A stretch of DNA of 57,067 bases. Source: Ascoidea tarda (nom. inval.) (lineage: Eukaryota > Ascomycota > Saccharomycetes > Ascoideales > Ascoideaceae). Position 1 is the first letter of the stretch. Each line of letters opens with the position of its first letter. A program made the translations under genes and the position numbers. Of the stretch, positions 1 through 9,906 are shown piece by piece. Below the pieces are notes generated by a model. The model saw only the letters and a list, made by a program, of their open reading frames with translations. It made no database searches and was not told the origin of the DNA. Location of the stretch: positions 1 to 57,067 of the forward strand of contig JAKTTS010000033.1 in NCBI GenBank assembly GCA_030560485.1. The letters are read 5' to 3'.

Positions 1-168
1 TGGAGTGTGCAAGCGCTCGCCTAGCTTGGATGTCAGATGACTTTCGGTTTCTTTGAGCACGAGACTGGATCCCGCCCTGTGGATCTTCAGATATAACCAC
101 TAATTTGGCTGGACTGAAAGACCCCGAATCACCATCTTCCTGCCATTGCGAAAGAGCTGCTTCCAAAG

Positions 169-1185
169 ATGCTTTTCAAGAACTACCTCAACATCCTTCC
201 AGCCTACCAGTATCCTCTTTTGTTGAAGACTTCCACCGAGGCCTCTCGCGTCATTCCAATCGACGCAACTTGGTTCATGCCCAACGACCCACAAAATGGC
301 TTCAACGAGTTCCAAAAAGAACGAATTCCCAACTCTGTCTTCTTTGATCTCGACAAATATGTTGATAAGCAATCCTCTTATCCTCATATGTTGCCCCAGA
401 AGAATGCCTTCATAAAGAGCATGCTCACCTTGGGTATTTCTCAAAACGACCAGTTGGTGATCTACGACAAAGGCAACAACTTTTCCAGTCCAAGAGCTGC
501 CTGGACCTTTGGCTTCTTCAACTACCCCTACATCTCCATATTGGACAACTACAACACCTATAAAAAAGCCAAACCATCCTCAGACTTTTTAATTGACTCT
601 TCTCCTGTTCAAACAGACTCTCCTCTACCTTCTCTTCCAAATGCTCCTCCTTCTCCCGATGCCAAAACCCAATCGTTGCTCCAATCTCTCTACCACGACC
701 TCTCCACTCTCATCAAAAACCCAAACTACAGCCCCTTCTCTGCCCTATCCTACGAACAACTCCTCAACATTATCGATGATCCCTCTCTTCGCGATTCCTA
801 TAACATAATTGACGCCAGAAGTCTCGGAAGATTTACTGGTGACGACCCAGAACCAAGACCTGGCCTACCTTCCGGCCATGTTCCTGGTGCAATCTCCTTA
901 TCTTTCGACCAAGTACTAAACCAAGACAAAACTTTCAAATCAAAGGACTCTCTCAACCATCTTTTCAACAACCTATCTGAAAATTACAACTTCAATCCTG
1001 CAAATAAGACTATCGTGATGTGTGGAACTGGTGTAACTGCTTGCATCCTCAAAACTGCTCTCGACATCTCCAAAATATCCCAAATGGATATCTTGCTCTA
1101 CGATGGAAGTTGGACTGAATATGCTCAAAGAGCTCCTCAAAATTTAATTCAATTTGGTTCTCTGCAATCAAAATCAAAATTATAA
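169..1185 (+). CDS. TUM1: Thiosulfate/3-mercaptopyruvate sulfurtransferase (tandem rhodanese), TUM1-like
   Basis: This is a 338-residue protein with two rhodanese domains, roughly residues 15-150 and 205-330. The second domain has the catalytic loop CGTGVTA, with the active-site Cys near residue 285, followed by YDGSWTEY, a hallmark of the mercaptopyruvate sulfurtransferase family. In yeast Tum1 passes sulfur to Uba4/Urm1 for tRNA wobble-uridine 2-thiolation, and that role is inferred here by orthology. The N-terminal domain keeps the fold signature (WFMPND, then VIYDKGNNFSSPRAAW) but has no active Cys, as expected. The linker between the domains (about residues 140-195) is rich in Ser and Pro and longer than in Saccharomyces. 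The ATG at 169 starts directly at the conserved N-terminus. The gene converges on RIX1, with 114 bp between stop codons. One CTG codon lies near the C-terminus, at 1162. Confidence 0.9.
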   Translation: MLFKNYLNILPAYQYPLLLKTSTEASRVIPIDATWFMPNDPQNGFNEFQKERIPNSVFFDLDKYVDKQSSYPHMLPQKNAFIKSMLTLGISQNDQLVIYDKGNNFSSPRAAWTFGFFNYPYISILDNYNTYKKAKPSSDFLIDSSPVQTDSPLPSLPNAPPSPDAKTQSLLQSLYHDLSTLIKNPNYSPFSALSYEQLLNIIDDPSLRDSYNIIDARSLGRFTGDDPEPRPGLPSGHVPGAISLSFDQVLNQDKTFKSKDSLNHLFNNLSENYNFNPANKTIVMCGTGVTACILKTALDISKISQMDILLYDGSWTEYAQRAPQNLIQFGSLQSKSKL

Positions 1186-1299
1186 TCAAAATTATCATTA
1201 AATGAAATATCATTCTATAAATTATATGAACTTTTGCTTCATACTCACTTCAGCATAATTATATATTTATATAGCTTTGTTTAAAATCTAAAATAAATA

Positions 1300-3729
1300 T
1301 CATTCATCATCATCATCATCTTCTTCTTCATCTTCATCACTGGCTCCAGTATCAATAGCTGGCATCTCAAAATCTGATTCTGAATCTGAACCTGAATTTG
1401 AATCCAATTGCAAATCCAATTCTGAATTCAACTTCAATTCAACTGATTCGATCTCAATCTTATTATCAATCTCAATCTTATTATCAATTTCAATTTTATT
1501 ATCAACCTCTTTCACTTCTTTAGTCTCTTTCGCTTCTTTAGTCTCTTTCACTTCTTCATTCTTCACCATCTCATTGTTATATTCATCAACGCTTTTCTTC
1601 TCTTTTAGTGATTCATTCTTTCTAAATACCGATGAAACATTGAGCTTTCGGCGTTTAGCTGGCGATTCTTCTTCTTCTTCATCTTCTTCATCGCTATCAT
1701 TTCTCTCTTCATTACTTATCTCTTCATTATTTATCTCTTCATTATTCCTCTTTTCACTATCATCCACATTAACAATTTGCTTTCCTAATGGAATCCGGGG
1801 ATTTACAAACAAACTAATCATCTCTTTATCCTCAACACTAACTTGCCCATTTCCCTCAAAGATCTTCGAAACTATCCCACTTATCGAATTCTTCTCTTTA
1901 TCATTGGGATACATCATAAACGTCTTCAATAACTCTATCTTTAATTTCTCTATTTCTTCTTCTTCTTCTTCCATAATAACACTCTTATTAAACCCACCAT
2001 CAATGCAGTTCAATATAACCATTCTTTCAATCATTGTATACTGATTGATTGGTAATTTACTAAACTTGATCAAAATCTCTTTTAAAAATCTCAATATAAT
2101 AATCTTGTATAAATTCGACACACTTTTCACAAACTTTTTAGGACTAGAAGCTAAATCGCTCAATGGAATGCCTTTGAGATTATTACTGTTTTTTTTGTTC
2201 CCCTTATTCTTGTTCTTATTCTTTTCTTTATTATCTTGAACACTAGTAAAAATATCATCAATTAAACATCTTGGTTCTAATAAAATCAACGAAATTTCAA
2301 TAGCTTTCAAAATTATTAGATTGTAATCCAAATATTTTAAATCAGAATCATCTAATAATCTTAATAATCCTTTGATTGTTGATAACAATAAAACCATCTC
2401 TTTTTCGTGATTCATAACAGTATTTTTATCCAAAATTTTCTTAAATTCATTCTTCTTACCACTCTTCTTACTCTTGTTTTTGGGAGTACCGGTTTTCTTA
2501 AATGGAATGATTAACTCAATGTATCCAAAAATCCTATTGAAATGTAGCAATAATGAACTCGAATACGAATTTCTCAAACTGTCTATCAAATGCAACCCAG
2601 TTGATTGAACGTTAATAAATAAATCGTCCAAAAGATATTCCAATTCCAAATTGCTTGATTTCGTAATTAACAAAGATTTCGTAAATGGAATTTGATGTCT
2701 TGAAGAAATATTCAATAAAATTTCCGAAATGTTTATTATTAAACCAATTGGAATCTTATATACATTATCAGACGAATTGTTTAAATACGATAATAATAAC
2801 TCAATCAATAATTTAAACCTCTTTGAAATATGATGCAATGATGATAAGTCATTCAAATCAACACTCAACAATGGGAAAATATCCTTATGGTTCTGACCTG
2901 GATTTGGTAATGAATCAATCAAGTTTTTCAAATATATATCATTGTTACTGTTGTCTAAAAACTCGTCAAACACTAAAACAACCAACGACTTTATCTCTGA
3001 TATGATTGAATACAACTCCAAATTAAATTGGTCTGCCACAGATTTCTGATCAACTAAATGAATCGAAGAAATTGAATCGCAAATTAATTTAATTAAATTA
3101 CTATTTCCATTATCGTGAAATGAAGTATTGCAATTTTTGATTAATAATGCCAATAGTTTTTTTTGAAACTTATTTGCCTGGGATCTAAACGTCGTTGGAT
3201 GATTCTTTAGCAAAATTGAAAGAATTTGTATAGCTAATTCCGGAGAAAAGTCTATCAGTTGGATCAAATTTGTAAAAATATGAGGCAAATTAGGAGTTAG
3301 TATCTCTCTGGCTAACGTCTGCTTATCCCTGATATTCAAATCAAAAACCAATATCGTCTCACAAACATTGTCAAAGACAATCTTTAAAAAGCTGTCATGA
3401 ACAAAATCAGTTGAAGTATAAAACCGATTGAAATCAATGAGAATCTTGACCAAGTTTTTGAACACGTTAGAAGAAAACGACAACGCGATTGGGTTGTATG
3501 ATAAACATCTAACCAAATTGATCCCACACCATTGGGCATATAAATCAGAATCATTAAGAAAGTTCAACGACCTCTTCACCAAGTGCTGAATGTCCCGCTG
3601 CGATGTCTGGCTCAAAAAAGGAGTGATAGTCAATAACCTAAGAATAAACTGGAAATCAGCAGGAGGCTGTGTCGTCTCCAACTGCTTCAACACCAACGCA
3701 ACATGGTGGTTCTCTGTCAGCAAGCTCAT
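1300..3729 (-). CDS. RIX1: Pre-rRNA-processing protein RIX1 (PELP1 family)
   Basis: This 809-residue protein is the Rix1/PELP1 scaffold of the Rix1-Ipi1-Ipi3 complex, which acts on nucleoplasmic pre-60S particles and supports ITS2 processing (known for the family). The helical-repeat N-terminal half (residues 1-330) carries the conserved start with ILRLLTITPFLSQTSQRDIQ and the YAQWCGINLVRCL segment. The C-terminal 200 residues are disordered and very acidic (EEDEEEEESPAKRRKLN, then a final DEDEEEEDDDDDE). They contain a basic SPAKRRKL patch that could serve as a nuclear localisation signal. A short repeat of the type DNKIEI occurs three times near residue 740. The ATG at 3729 fits the family start. 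The gene is divergent from CLP1, whose first exon begins 205 bp away, so the two share a promoter region. Confidence 0.88.
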   Translation of the reverse strand: MSLLTENHHVALVLKQLETTQPPADFQFILRLLTITPFLSQTSQRDIQHLVKRSLNFLNDSDLYAQWCGINLVRCLSYNPIALSFSSNVFKNLVKILIDFNRFYTSTDFVHDSFLKIVFDNVCETILVFDLNIRDKQTLAREILTPNLPHIFTNLIQLIDFSPELAIQILSILLKNHPTTFRSQANKFQKKLLALLIKNCNTSFHDNGNSNLIKLICDSISSIHLVDQKSVADQFNLELYSIISEIKSLVVLVFDEFLDNSNNDIYLKNLIDSLPNPGQNHKDIFPLLSVDLNDLSSLHHISKRFKLLIELLLSYLNNSSDNVYKIPIGLIINISEILLNISSRHQIPFTKSLLITKSSNLELEYLLDDLFINVQSTGLHLIDSLRNSYSSSLLLHFNRIFGYIELIIPFKKTGTPKNKSKKSGKKNEFKKILDKNTVMNHEKEMVLLLSTIKGLLRLLDDSDLKYLDYNLIILKAIEISLILLEPRCLIDDIFTSVQDNKEKNKNKNKGNKKNSNNLKGIPLSDLASSPKKFVKSVSNLYKIIILRFLKEILIKFSKLPINQYTMIERMVILNCIDGGFNKSVIMEEEEEEIEKLKIELLKTFMMYPNDKEKNSISGIVSKIFEGNGQVSVEDKEMISLFVNPRIPLGKQIVNVDDSEKRNNEEINNEEISNEERNDSDEEDEEEEESPAKRRKLNVSSVFRKNESLKEKKSVDEYNNEMVKNEEVKETKEAKETKEVKEVDNKIEIDNKIEIDNKIEIESVELKLNSELDLQLDSNSGSDSESDFEMPAIDTGASDEDEEEDDDDDE

Positions 3730-3933
3730 GGTCCGGTCTCTGTTCTTTCACTTCTTTCTCCTTCTGCTTCTGTTTGATTCTGATCTTTTTCGGCTTCTGC
3801 TGAAAAATGTGGAAAATTTTTTTGGAAAGAAAAGACCCGTCCGAGTGGCGCCCTTTTGGTGCTTTTCAAAGAGGAAGGTTCTTTTGTGGTGAAGAAGCAG
3901 GACAACAATAACAACAACAACAATTGCAACACA

Positions 3934-5481
3934 ATGCCTACGTTTTTTAATAAACCCAAGGAAGAGGTATGTTTGACTGATGCACTTTTCATTCACACTT
4001 TTCATTCACGCTTATCAGAAACGATCAGCTAACCGATATTATTGCAGTTTGGTGCCAACACAGAATGGAAAACCGTTGAATTGCCTGCCAATTCTGAATG
4101 GAGATTTGAGGTTGGTTTTGAGGAAAAGTTGGTTTTGAAGATAGTTGAGGGAAGCAGCGAAATGAATGGGACAGATCTTCCCAACGATGTGGACTTCACC
4201 TTCAGTGGGGTCAAATCCTCTCTCTTCAGCTTTACTGGCTGCAAATTTCAATATACTGGCACGCTATCCTCGGAATATATCTCAGACGAAACCTTTATGA
4301 ACCAGTATCTCAATTTGCATTTCATGTTGGAGAAGTTGCGCTACCAGGCTGATCTAATGAATTGCAAACCTCCATACCTATTAATCATTGGTCCTCAGAA
4401 TTCCGGAAAGTCTACGTTGTCCAAAATTTTATGTTCATATGCTTTGAAACTAAACAGACAACCACTATACGTCAATTTGAATCCCAACGAGGGAATATAT
4501 TCAGCTCCTGGAACTCTAGTTGCAACAGAAATCAACGATATACTAGACGTGGAAAATGGCTGGGGTCAAAGTTTGACTTCTGGTCCATCTCTTGTTCATT
4601 CCAAACAAGTCATTGCCAAATACTATGGTTTTGATTCGATCAGAGAAAACTTGCCCTTTTATAGATATGAAGTTACAAGATTGAGTAAAACCGTTTTATC
4701 AAGATTGAACTCTCAAAATAACAAAAATTCGGGCATAATAGTCGATACTCCTCCCTTTTCAAACAAATTAAAAGAAAATAACAATAATGATGAAAAAACC
4801 GTTGATGACGTTGAAATCATTGAAGACATCATATCTGATTTTGAAATTAATCTAGTTTTAGTGGTTGGAAATGAGAGATTGTTTATTGACCTAAAAAAAA
4901 AATTGGCAAATAAAATAAACCCCAAAAACGATTTGAACAGTAAATCCTTCTTTCAAATTCTAAAAATTAATAAAAACAATGGTTGTGTCGATAAATCAGA
5001 CGTTTTCAATAGAAATTTGCAACAAAAAACAATCAAGGAGTACTTTTATGGTTTTCCTAAATCGGTCTTATCTCCTTATACAATCACTGTTAATTATTCC
5101 GAATTGCTAATCTATAGGATAAAGGATTCAAAAACATTGAAAATAGAATCTCAATCCTTTGCAGAGCTTATACCAAAATTAGATGATCAAGGAGAATTAT
5201 TAGAAACCGATGACCAAGAAAATACAAAGGATCATTCTGATAACACTGATTTTTTGACAAAAATTGAAGTGACAAATTCAAATGTTCAAAATTCAATACT
5301 AGCCATTTCTCATGCTGAATTAAATGATCCACTCGATATAGTGTTGAGATCTTCGATAATGGGGCTTGTCTATATATCTAGCGCAGATGATAATAGACAA
5401 CAGTTAAGAATGCTTTTACCCAGTCAAGGTAGGCTACCTAAAAAACCATTAATACTAGGTGGCTTTAGATACACAGAATAA
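3934..5481 (+). CDS. CLP1: Polyribonucleotide 5'-hydroxyl-kinase-like mRNA cleavage factor CLP1 (two exons)
   Basis: Clp1 is a subunit of cleavage factor IA, which forms mRNA 3' ends together with Pcf11. Exon 1 is 3934-3966 (ATG plus ten codons, ending GAA GAG). The intron is 3967-4047, with donor GTATGT, branch site AGCTAAC and acceptor TTGCAG. Exon 2 is 4048-5481, in phase 0. The predicted protein is 488 residues. The P-loop GPQNSGKS is at about residues 126-133. The N-terminal beta-sandwich domain (NTEWKTVELPANSEWRFEV) and the C-terminal domain (GLVYISSADDNRQQLRMLLPSQGRLPKKPLILG, in pieces) match the family. Reading exon 2 alone gives only a TTG-initiated frame with no conserved start, which is why the short first exon is needed. 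The middle (about residues 255-295) has a low-complexity N/D insertion. Confidence 0.9.
3967..4047 (+). other. CLP1 intron
   Basis: An 81-nt spliceosomal intron with donor GTATGT, branch site CTAAC at 4029-4033 and acceptor CAG at 4045-4047. Splicing joins an 11-codon first exon in phase 0 to the conserved body of CLP1. Confidence 0.85.
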
Positions 5482-5660
5482 TGCATTCTATAAATAAATA
5501 ACAGTTGTCTTTTTAACAGCATAAATTTTGTAACTACAATAAACCAATTTTCCAATCCAGTAACTTTATTAAATTTTGTGAAAATAGCACTCAAAAACCT
5601 AACAAATTACAGTAAATATTGAAAAAAAAAGCAAAAAAAAAACAAAAAAAAACAAAAACT

Positions 5661-5730
5661 AAATGATTTGAAATAAGCTGAAATGAGTTGGAATGAGCTG
5701 GAATGAGCTGAAATGAATTCAAATGAACTA
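5661..5730. repeat. 10-bp tandem repeat, seven units
   Basis: Seven consecutive 10-mers of the form RAATGARYTG lie exactly end to end, and the two central units are identical (GAATGAGCTG). They sit in the 276-bp gap between the convergent 3' ends of CLP1 and the coiled-coil gene, just after a run of A-rich sequence. This is a small minisatellite with no visible coding role. Confidence 0.85.
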
Positions 5731-5757
5731 AAAAAATTTTTAAAAAAAAATGCATTG

Positions 5758-8244
5758 CTAGTTATATAATGATGAATGAGATTCAAGAGTATTGTTCATC
5801 ATGCTTGGATGATACGCTCTATATTCAGAATATCTGTCATTTTGAAAATGAGAAAATGATTCATTATCATCACTGCCATTTTTAAATAAACCCAACTTCA
5901 TTCTCAACCTTTTAATTTCGTCTTCTAATCGAAAAATGGCAACATTTGATTCGTTATATTTATCCTTAAAGAAATCGTTAACATTTTTCAAATTTTGAAG
6001 ATCATCGATGGTTTCTCTGGCAGTTGCAAGTTTTTCAGTAATTCTATAATATTTTTTAAGCACCTTTTTATGGACTTCATTCATATTTTCCTTTTCCTCC
6101 CTTAAACTCAAAATCTCATTATTTAAATCCTTATATTTCAATTTTAAGTTACTGTATCTTTCTGACACTGATTTTATTTTTTTGGAATACATTTCTATTG
6201 ATTGATTTGAGTTCTTTTCAATATTTTCCTTTTCATTTTGACTAAGTGTTAGTTCATTGGAGAATTTATTTAATTGATTTGCTAATTTTGAATTTTCTTT
6301 CATCAATTCCAAGTTTTCTTCAATTAAACTTTTATTTTTTTCAGTAATTTTACTATTTTTGTTTAATAAAACGTTATTGGAATCATTCAATCTACCAATT
6401 TTTCTCTTATAATGAGCGACTTCATTTTTCAAAGATATATTACTTGAAATCAAGTCTGAATTTGAATTTTTCAAATCCATTAAATCTGCATTAATGTCGA
6501 TTAATTTCGTAGATAACTTGTCCTTTTCGCTAAATACTTGGACGATTTTGGTATCCAAGTATCTATTTTTCTCAGCAAAGGTATAGTTATCTTTTAATAC
6601 TAAGGATAGCTTATTATTATTTAAATTAATTGCTTCAGTAATTTTTGCAAATAGTTTATCAATATCGTCATTATCAGTACCAATAATGTTATTAATATCA
6701 TTTTTATTATCAATATTATTAATATTTTTATTACGACCAATTTCTGCATTATCTGATTCATCATCAGTAGTTTCAGAGGTAGTAGATACGTATTCTCCAG
6801 CCAGACAATAGGAAAAGTCAACATTACTCGATTGTTTGATTGGTGTATGAGTATATTTGTTAAGTTTAAAAGGCTTTCCATCAACATTTAAATGATCAAA
6901 TAAAAGAGGAGGTGGAGGATGAGATGGGGGCTTTTTTTCGTGTTCATTGTTAAAAACCTGGTTATCATTATGGTCATCATTTTCAATTTCTTTTAGAGGT
7001 TGATTGTTATTTTGGTTAATTTCCTCATTAGTTTCATTCATAGTGATATCAGAGTTGGTTTTAAATTCTGCATTGAGGTTGTTGAGATTTCTTTGTTCAT
7101 CATCATTTTGGTTTTCTTGGTTATCATCGTTTTCATTCGATACATAAGGAATGTCATTAATTTGAGATAAATCGTTGGTTTGATTACTGGGTATGTATTC
7201 GTCTTTCGCATCAAAATATTTGCTAGCTTCAGTGTTTATTGTTTGTCTGGTATTATCAATGTCATTATTATTGTTGTTATTGTCATTATTGTTATTGTCA
7301 TTATTGTTATTGTCATTAATCTTGGGTAATTGATTAATAATTTTTGAGTTTATTGAAACAATTTCATTATTTTGATCAATATTATTGTGAATTGAATAAA
7401 CGTCAGAATTGGTTACAAAATAGTTTTTTGTAGATAAATCTAGAATGTCCCATAATTTTTTTTTGAAATTTGAGATTTTAATAAATTGGTCATCTCTTAT
7501 TTTTTCCAATTGATTTATTTTAAATACTAATAATTCATTTTGTCTTAAAAGGTTGTCGAAATCTCTATTAGTCTGAAGCTGAACTGGATACTGTTGTTGT
7601 TGGTTTGGGTTTTGGTTTGAATTTGGGTTTTGGTTTGAATTTGGGTTTTGGTTTTGGTTTTGGTTTTGGTTTTGGTTTGGATTGGGAATATTTCTTGGGG
7701 AATCTAGTTCAGAAACAATAGATTCCTGAGATAATAAGTTTGGATCGGTTCGAAGTTTTAAAGAAGCAGCAGTTGAAGAGATTGAGTTGGCTACTTGTTC
7801 AGCAATGTCGTCAATTTCTTGAAGATGTCTACTGACAACATCGTCATTTTCGTTGTTTATGTCGATATCGTCGTCGTCGTCGTAGTCGTCTTCATCATCG
7901 TCGTCTTCGCCATCGTCTTCATCTGAATCAGAACACGAGCTTTGTGTGTATGAATTGAAAATAAAAGAGTCTGAGCCTATAGGATGAAGTTCTTGTGAGT
8001 TTGATATTGAGTTGGGATTGAATGTTGAATATACTCGTGGTGGGGATATGTTCAAGTTATTTTGGCCATTTGGGTCTGTTGAGTAGTTTATGTTATCTGG
8101 ATCATTTGGGTTATTGTAATTATAAGTGTTAGGATTATTTGAGTTAATATCGTTTGTAGGATTGGAATCGATTATTGTATTATTGAGGGAGACTGGATTG
8201 ATTTCAGATGGGTGAAACTGCAAAGGTGCTTGATCTTGAGACAT
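5758..8244 (-). CDS. Large Asn/Asp-rich coiled-coil protein, function unknown
   Basis: I do not recognise this 828-residue protein. Residues 1-100 are Asn/Pro/Ser-rich. An acidic block follows at about 105-130 (DEDDGEDDDDEDDYDDDDD). Then come NQNQNP repeats (about 190-215), a short coiled coil (about 225-275), and Asn/Asp low complexity to about 450. A compact segment with PPPPLLFDHLNVDGKPFKLNK and SYCLAGEYVSTTSETTDDE (about 455-515) looks like the most conserved part. The last 250 residues are a long heptad coiled coil rich in K/E/N/L. A structural role (cytoskeleton, spindle pole or polarity scaffold) is a guess from architecture only. I chose the first ATG at 8244, because the 39 hydrophobic codons upstream begin at TTG, and homology to the decayed copy at 14.2-14.8 kb shows those bases are promoter. 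A 510-bp piece of this gene's promoter and N-terminus is duplicated there. Confidence 0.7.
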   Translation of the reverse strand: MSQDQAPLQFHPSEINPVSLNNTIIDSNPTNDINSNNPNTYNYNNPNDPDNINYSTDPNGQNNLNISPPRVYSTFNPNSISNSQELHPIGSDSFIFNSYTQSSCSDSDEDDGEDDDDEDDYDDDDDIDINNENDDVVSRHLQEIDDIAEQVANSISSTAASLKLRTDPNLLSQESIVSELDSPRNIPNPNQNQNQNQNQNPNSNQNPNSNQNPNQQQQYPVQLQTNRDFDNLLRQNELLVFKINQLEKIRDDQFIKISNFKKKLWDILDLSTKNYFVTNSDVYSIHNNIDQNNEIVSINSKIINQLPKINDNNNNDNNNNDNNNNNNDIDNTRQTINTEASKYFDAKDEYIPSNQTNDLSQINDIPYVSNENDDNQENQNDDEQRNLNNLNAEFKTNSDITMNETNEEINQNNNQPLKEIENDDHNDNQVFNNEHEKKPPSHPPPPLLFDHLNVDGKPFKLNKYTHTPIKQSSNVDFSYCLAGEYVSTTSETTDDESDNAEIGRNKNINNIDNKNDINNIIGTDNDDIDKLFAKITEAINLNNNKLSLVLKDNYTFAEKNRYLDTKIVQVFSEKDKLSTKLIDINADLMDLKNSNSDLISSNISLKNEVAHYKRKIGRLNDSNNVLLNKNSKITEKNKSLIEENLELMKENSKLANQLNKFSNELTLSQNEKENIEKNSNQSIEMYSKKIKSVSERYSNLKLKYKDLNNEILSLREEKENMNEVHKKVLKKYYRITEKLATARETIDDLQNLKNVNDFFKDKYNESNVAIFRLEDEIKRLRMKLGLFKNGSDDNESFSHFQNDRYSEYRAYHPSMMNNTLESHSSLYN

Positions 8245-9906
8245 TGATAAATGGGCACTTAAGGGGTAAGATATTAGAAAATTAGCTATTATTATTAGTG
8301 TTGTGAGTGTTGTGAGTATTGTGAGTATTAATACAATAGTGTGAATAAGCTTGAAGAACAATAATGGGTGAAGGATAAGAAAAGCAGGTTTGGAAATGGG
8401 GATAAATGAGCAAATAAATATATGGAGTAATAAAAATAATGAGGATATAAAACTAGATATGGAGATGTTTTTAATTTGTTAACCGAGTAGTATATTGATT
8501 ATGTTAGTTATTTTGAATATATTAATTAATAATAATAGTGATTATGGATGACATAAAAGACTAATGTTAACGAATAGTTAAGATGGATATATAGATATGC
8601 TTGTTATTGTAGTGATTAGAGTTATTGTGTTTGGTATTATTATTATAATGAGTCTTTTTTTTTTGTTTTTTTTTGTCTCTCTTTTTTTTTTCTATTTAAT
8701 ATTGATGTTAATATTGATGCTAGCGATAAAAATTGGGGTTAGAAAATTGGAATCAGCAAATGAAGAAGGCAATTCAATAATTGAAAGTTGGAGGAAAGAA
8801 ACTGACTCTGTAATTTCGCAATAAAAACAGGAAAAAGAATGGTAGAAGAGTTAAAATTTATATTATTTTAAATTCTTTTCGATCCAACAATCAGGAGTGA
8901 GAAGAGAATAGTACAGTAGGAGAGCAAATGTTGAGAAAGGGCAAGTTCGAGATAAGAGATCAGATATAGTGTATATTCGATGGATGTGTGATAGATCAGT
9001 AGTCGATAGATAGTTGATATGGATAGTATAATATAATATAGTATAAAATAGGATATAGTATAGAATTTTTGAAAAATAAAAAACAAACGTTAAATTAGCT
9101 CAAAATAGGATAGTTTGCAGCGATATATAATGACAGATAATGGTATAGGAGTGGTGTAAAGGACCAAAAGTGTTTCAAGTGGTTTAGACATGTTGAAAAA
9201 GTGATATTTGGAAAGTATTTATAAGAGTACCAGTAGCTGGGTGGTATTTCAGGTTGCATTGTTTGCAATATCAAAGAGGCAATAAAGTGGGAGCCATAAC
9301 AGAAATAGACGTTGATAGAGTTGGAGTGTAGCTAAACGATGGGGAAAAGAGAAAATGGACACAACTTTAGATGCAGATGATTCGCCAACAAGGCCCAAAA
9401 GAGCAACAAGATGATATTGATGTTATCAGTTATTTTTTTTACAAATGTGGTTGATGGTAAGAGAGATGGAGTAATTGTTGATGGGCTGGTCAGATTAGGC
9501 AAGTGTTTGAGACAGATTATGCAAATGGCAGAAAAGAGAGAAATGAGATCGTTTCATTGCAAAGGTGTTCTACATTTCGGGCTGGTGGTTCTCCACAAGC
9601 ATCAGGTGCGCCTTTGCCAGCATCTGGAGAGCAGCTGGAGGGCAGTTGGAGGCTACATTGCGAATATCGTGAAACTGCTTTGGAATACTTTGAAATTACT
9701 TCGAACACCGAAAGAAGAAAACTGCACTGAACTAAAAGAACGGACTAGAAGAACGGACTAAAAGAACGGACAAAAAGAACACCGCCGTCTAAAACAAACG
9801 CAGAGCCAGCAGTGTGAAGCTGTGCTCCAAAGCGGTAACTACCGCTGTTGTAATATGCAACACAGACATGCATGTGCATAGACGCATGTGCGTGGTCAAC
9901 ATCTGA
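8245..9906. other. Intergenic region, upstream of the coiled-coil gene
   Basis: A 1.66-kb gap between the start of the coiled-coil gene and the stop of the permease. The first 175 bp are homologous to the decayed copy near 14.25-14.42 kb. Short ORFs at 8597-8824 and 9411-9761 have no recognisable similarity and biased composition, and I do not call them genes. The segment 9560-9700 and the end from about 9780 are more GC-rich than the surroundings. A 13-bp tandem repeat lies at 9731-9780. I see no tRNA or other RNA gene. Confidence 0.6.
9731..9780. repeat. 13-bp tandem repeat
   Basis: Nearly four head-to-tail copies of ACTAAAAGAACGG (units at 9731, 9744, 9757 and a partial at 9770) with only single-base differences. 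They are intergenic, about 130 bp beyond the permease stop codon. Confidence 0.85.

Noticed and set aside
1574-2044. 156-codon Ser-rich frame opposite RIX1
   Set aside because: It is the reverse complement of the acidic Asp/Glu/Ser tail of RIX1.
8597-8824. 75-codon ATG frame with hydrophobic stretch upstream of the coiled-coil gene
   Set aside because: Composition is driven by T-runs and I/V/L/F codons of low-complexity DNA, with no family match. It lies in the promoter of the coiled-coil gene.
9411-9761. 116-codon frame between the coiled-coil gene and the permease
   Set aside because: No recognisable domain. Its end consists of the 13-bp tandem repeat, and another frame over the same bases is equally open.
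9850-9885. Palindromic GCATGTGCATAGACGCATGTGCG near the permease 3' end, as an operator
   Set aside because: It lies downstream of the permease stop codon, in a region shared with no nearby promoter, and the match could be chance.
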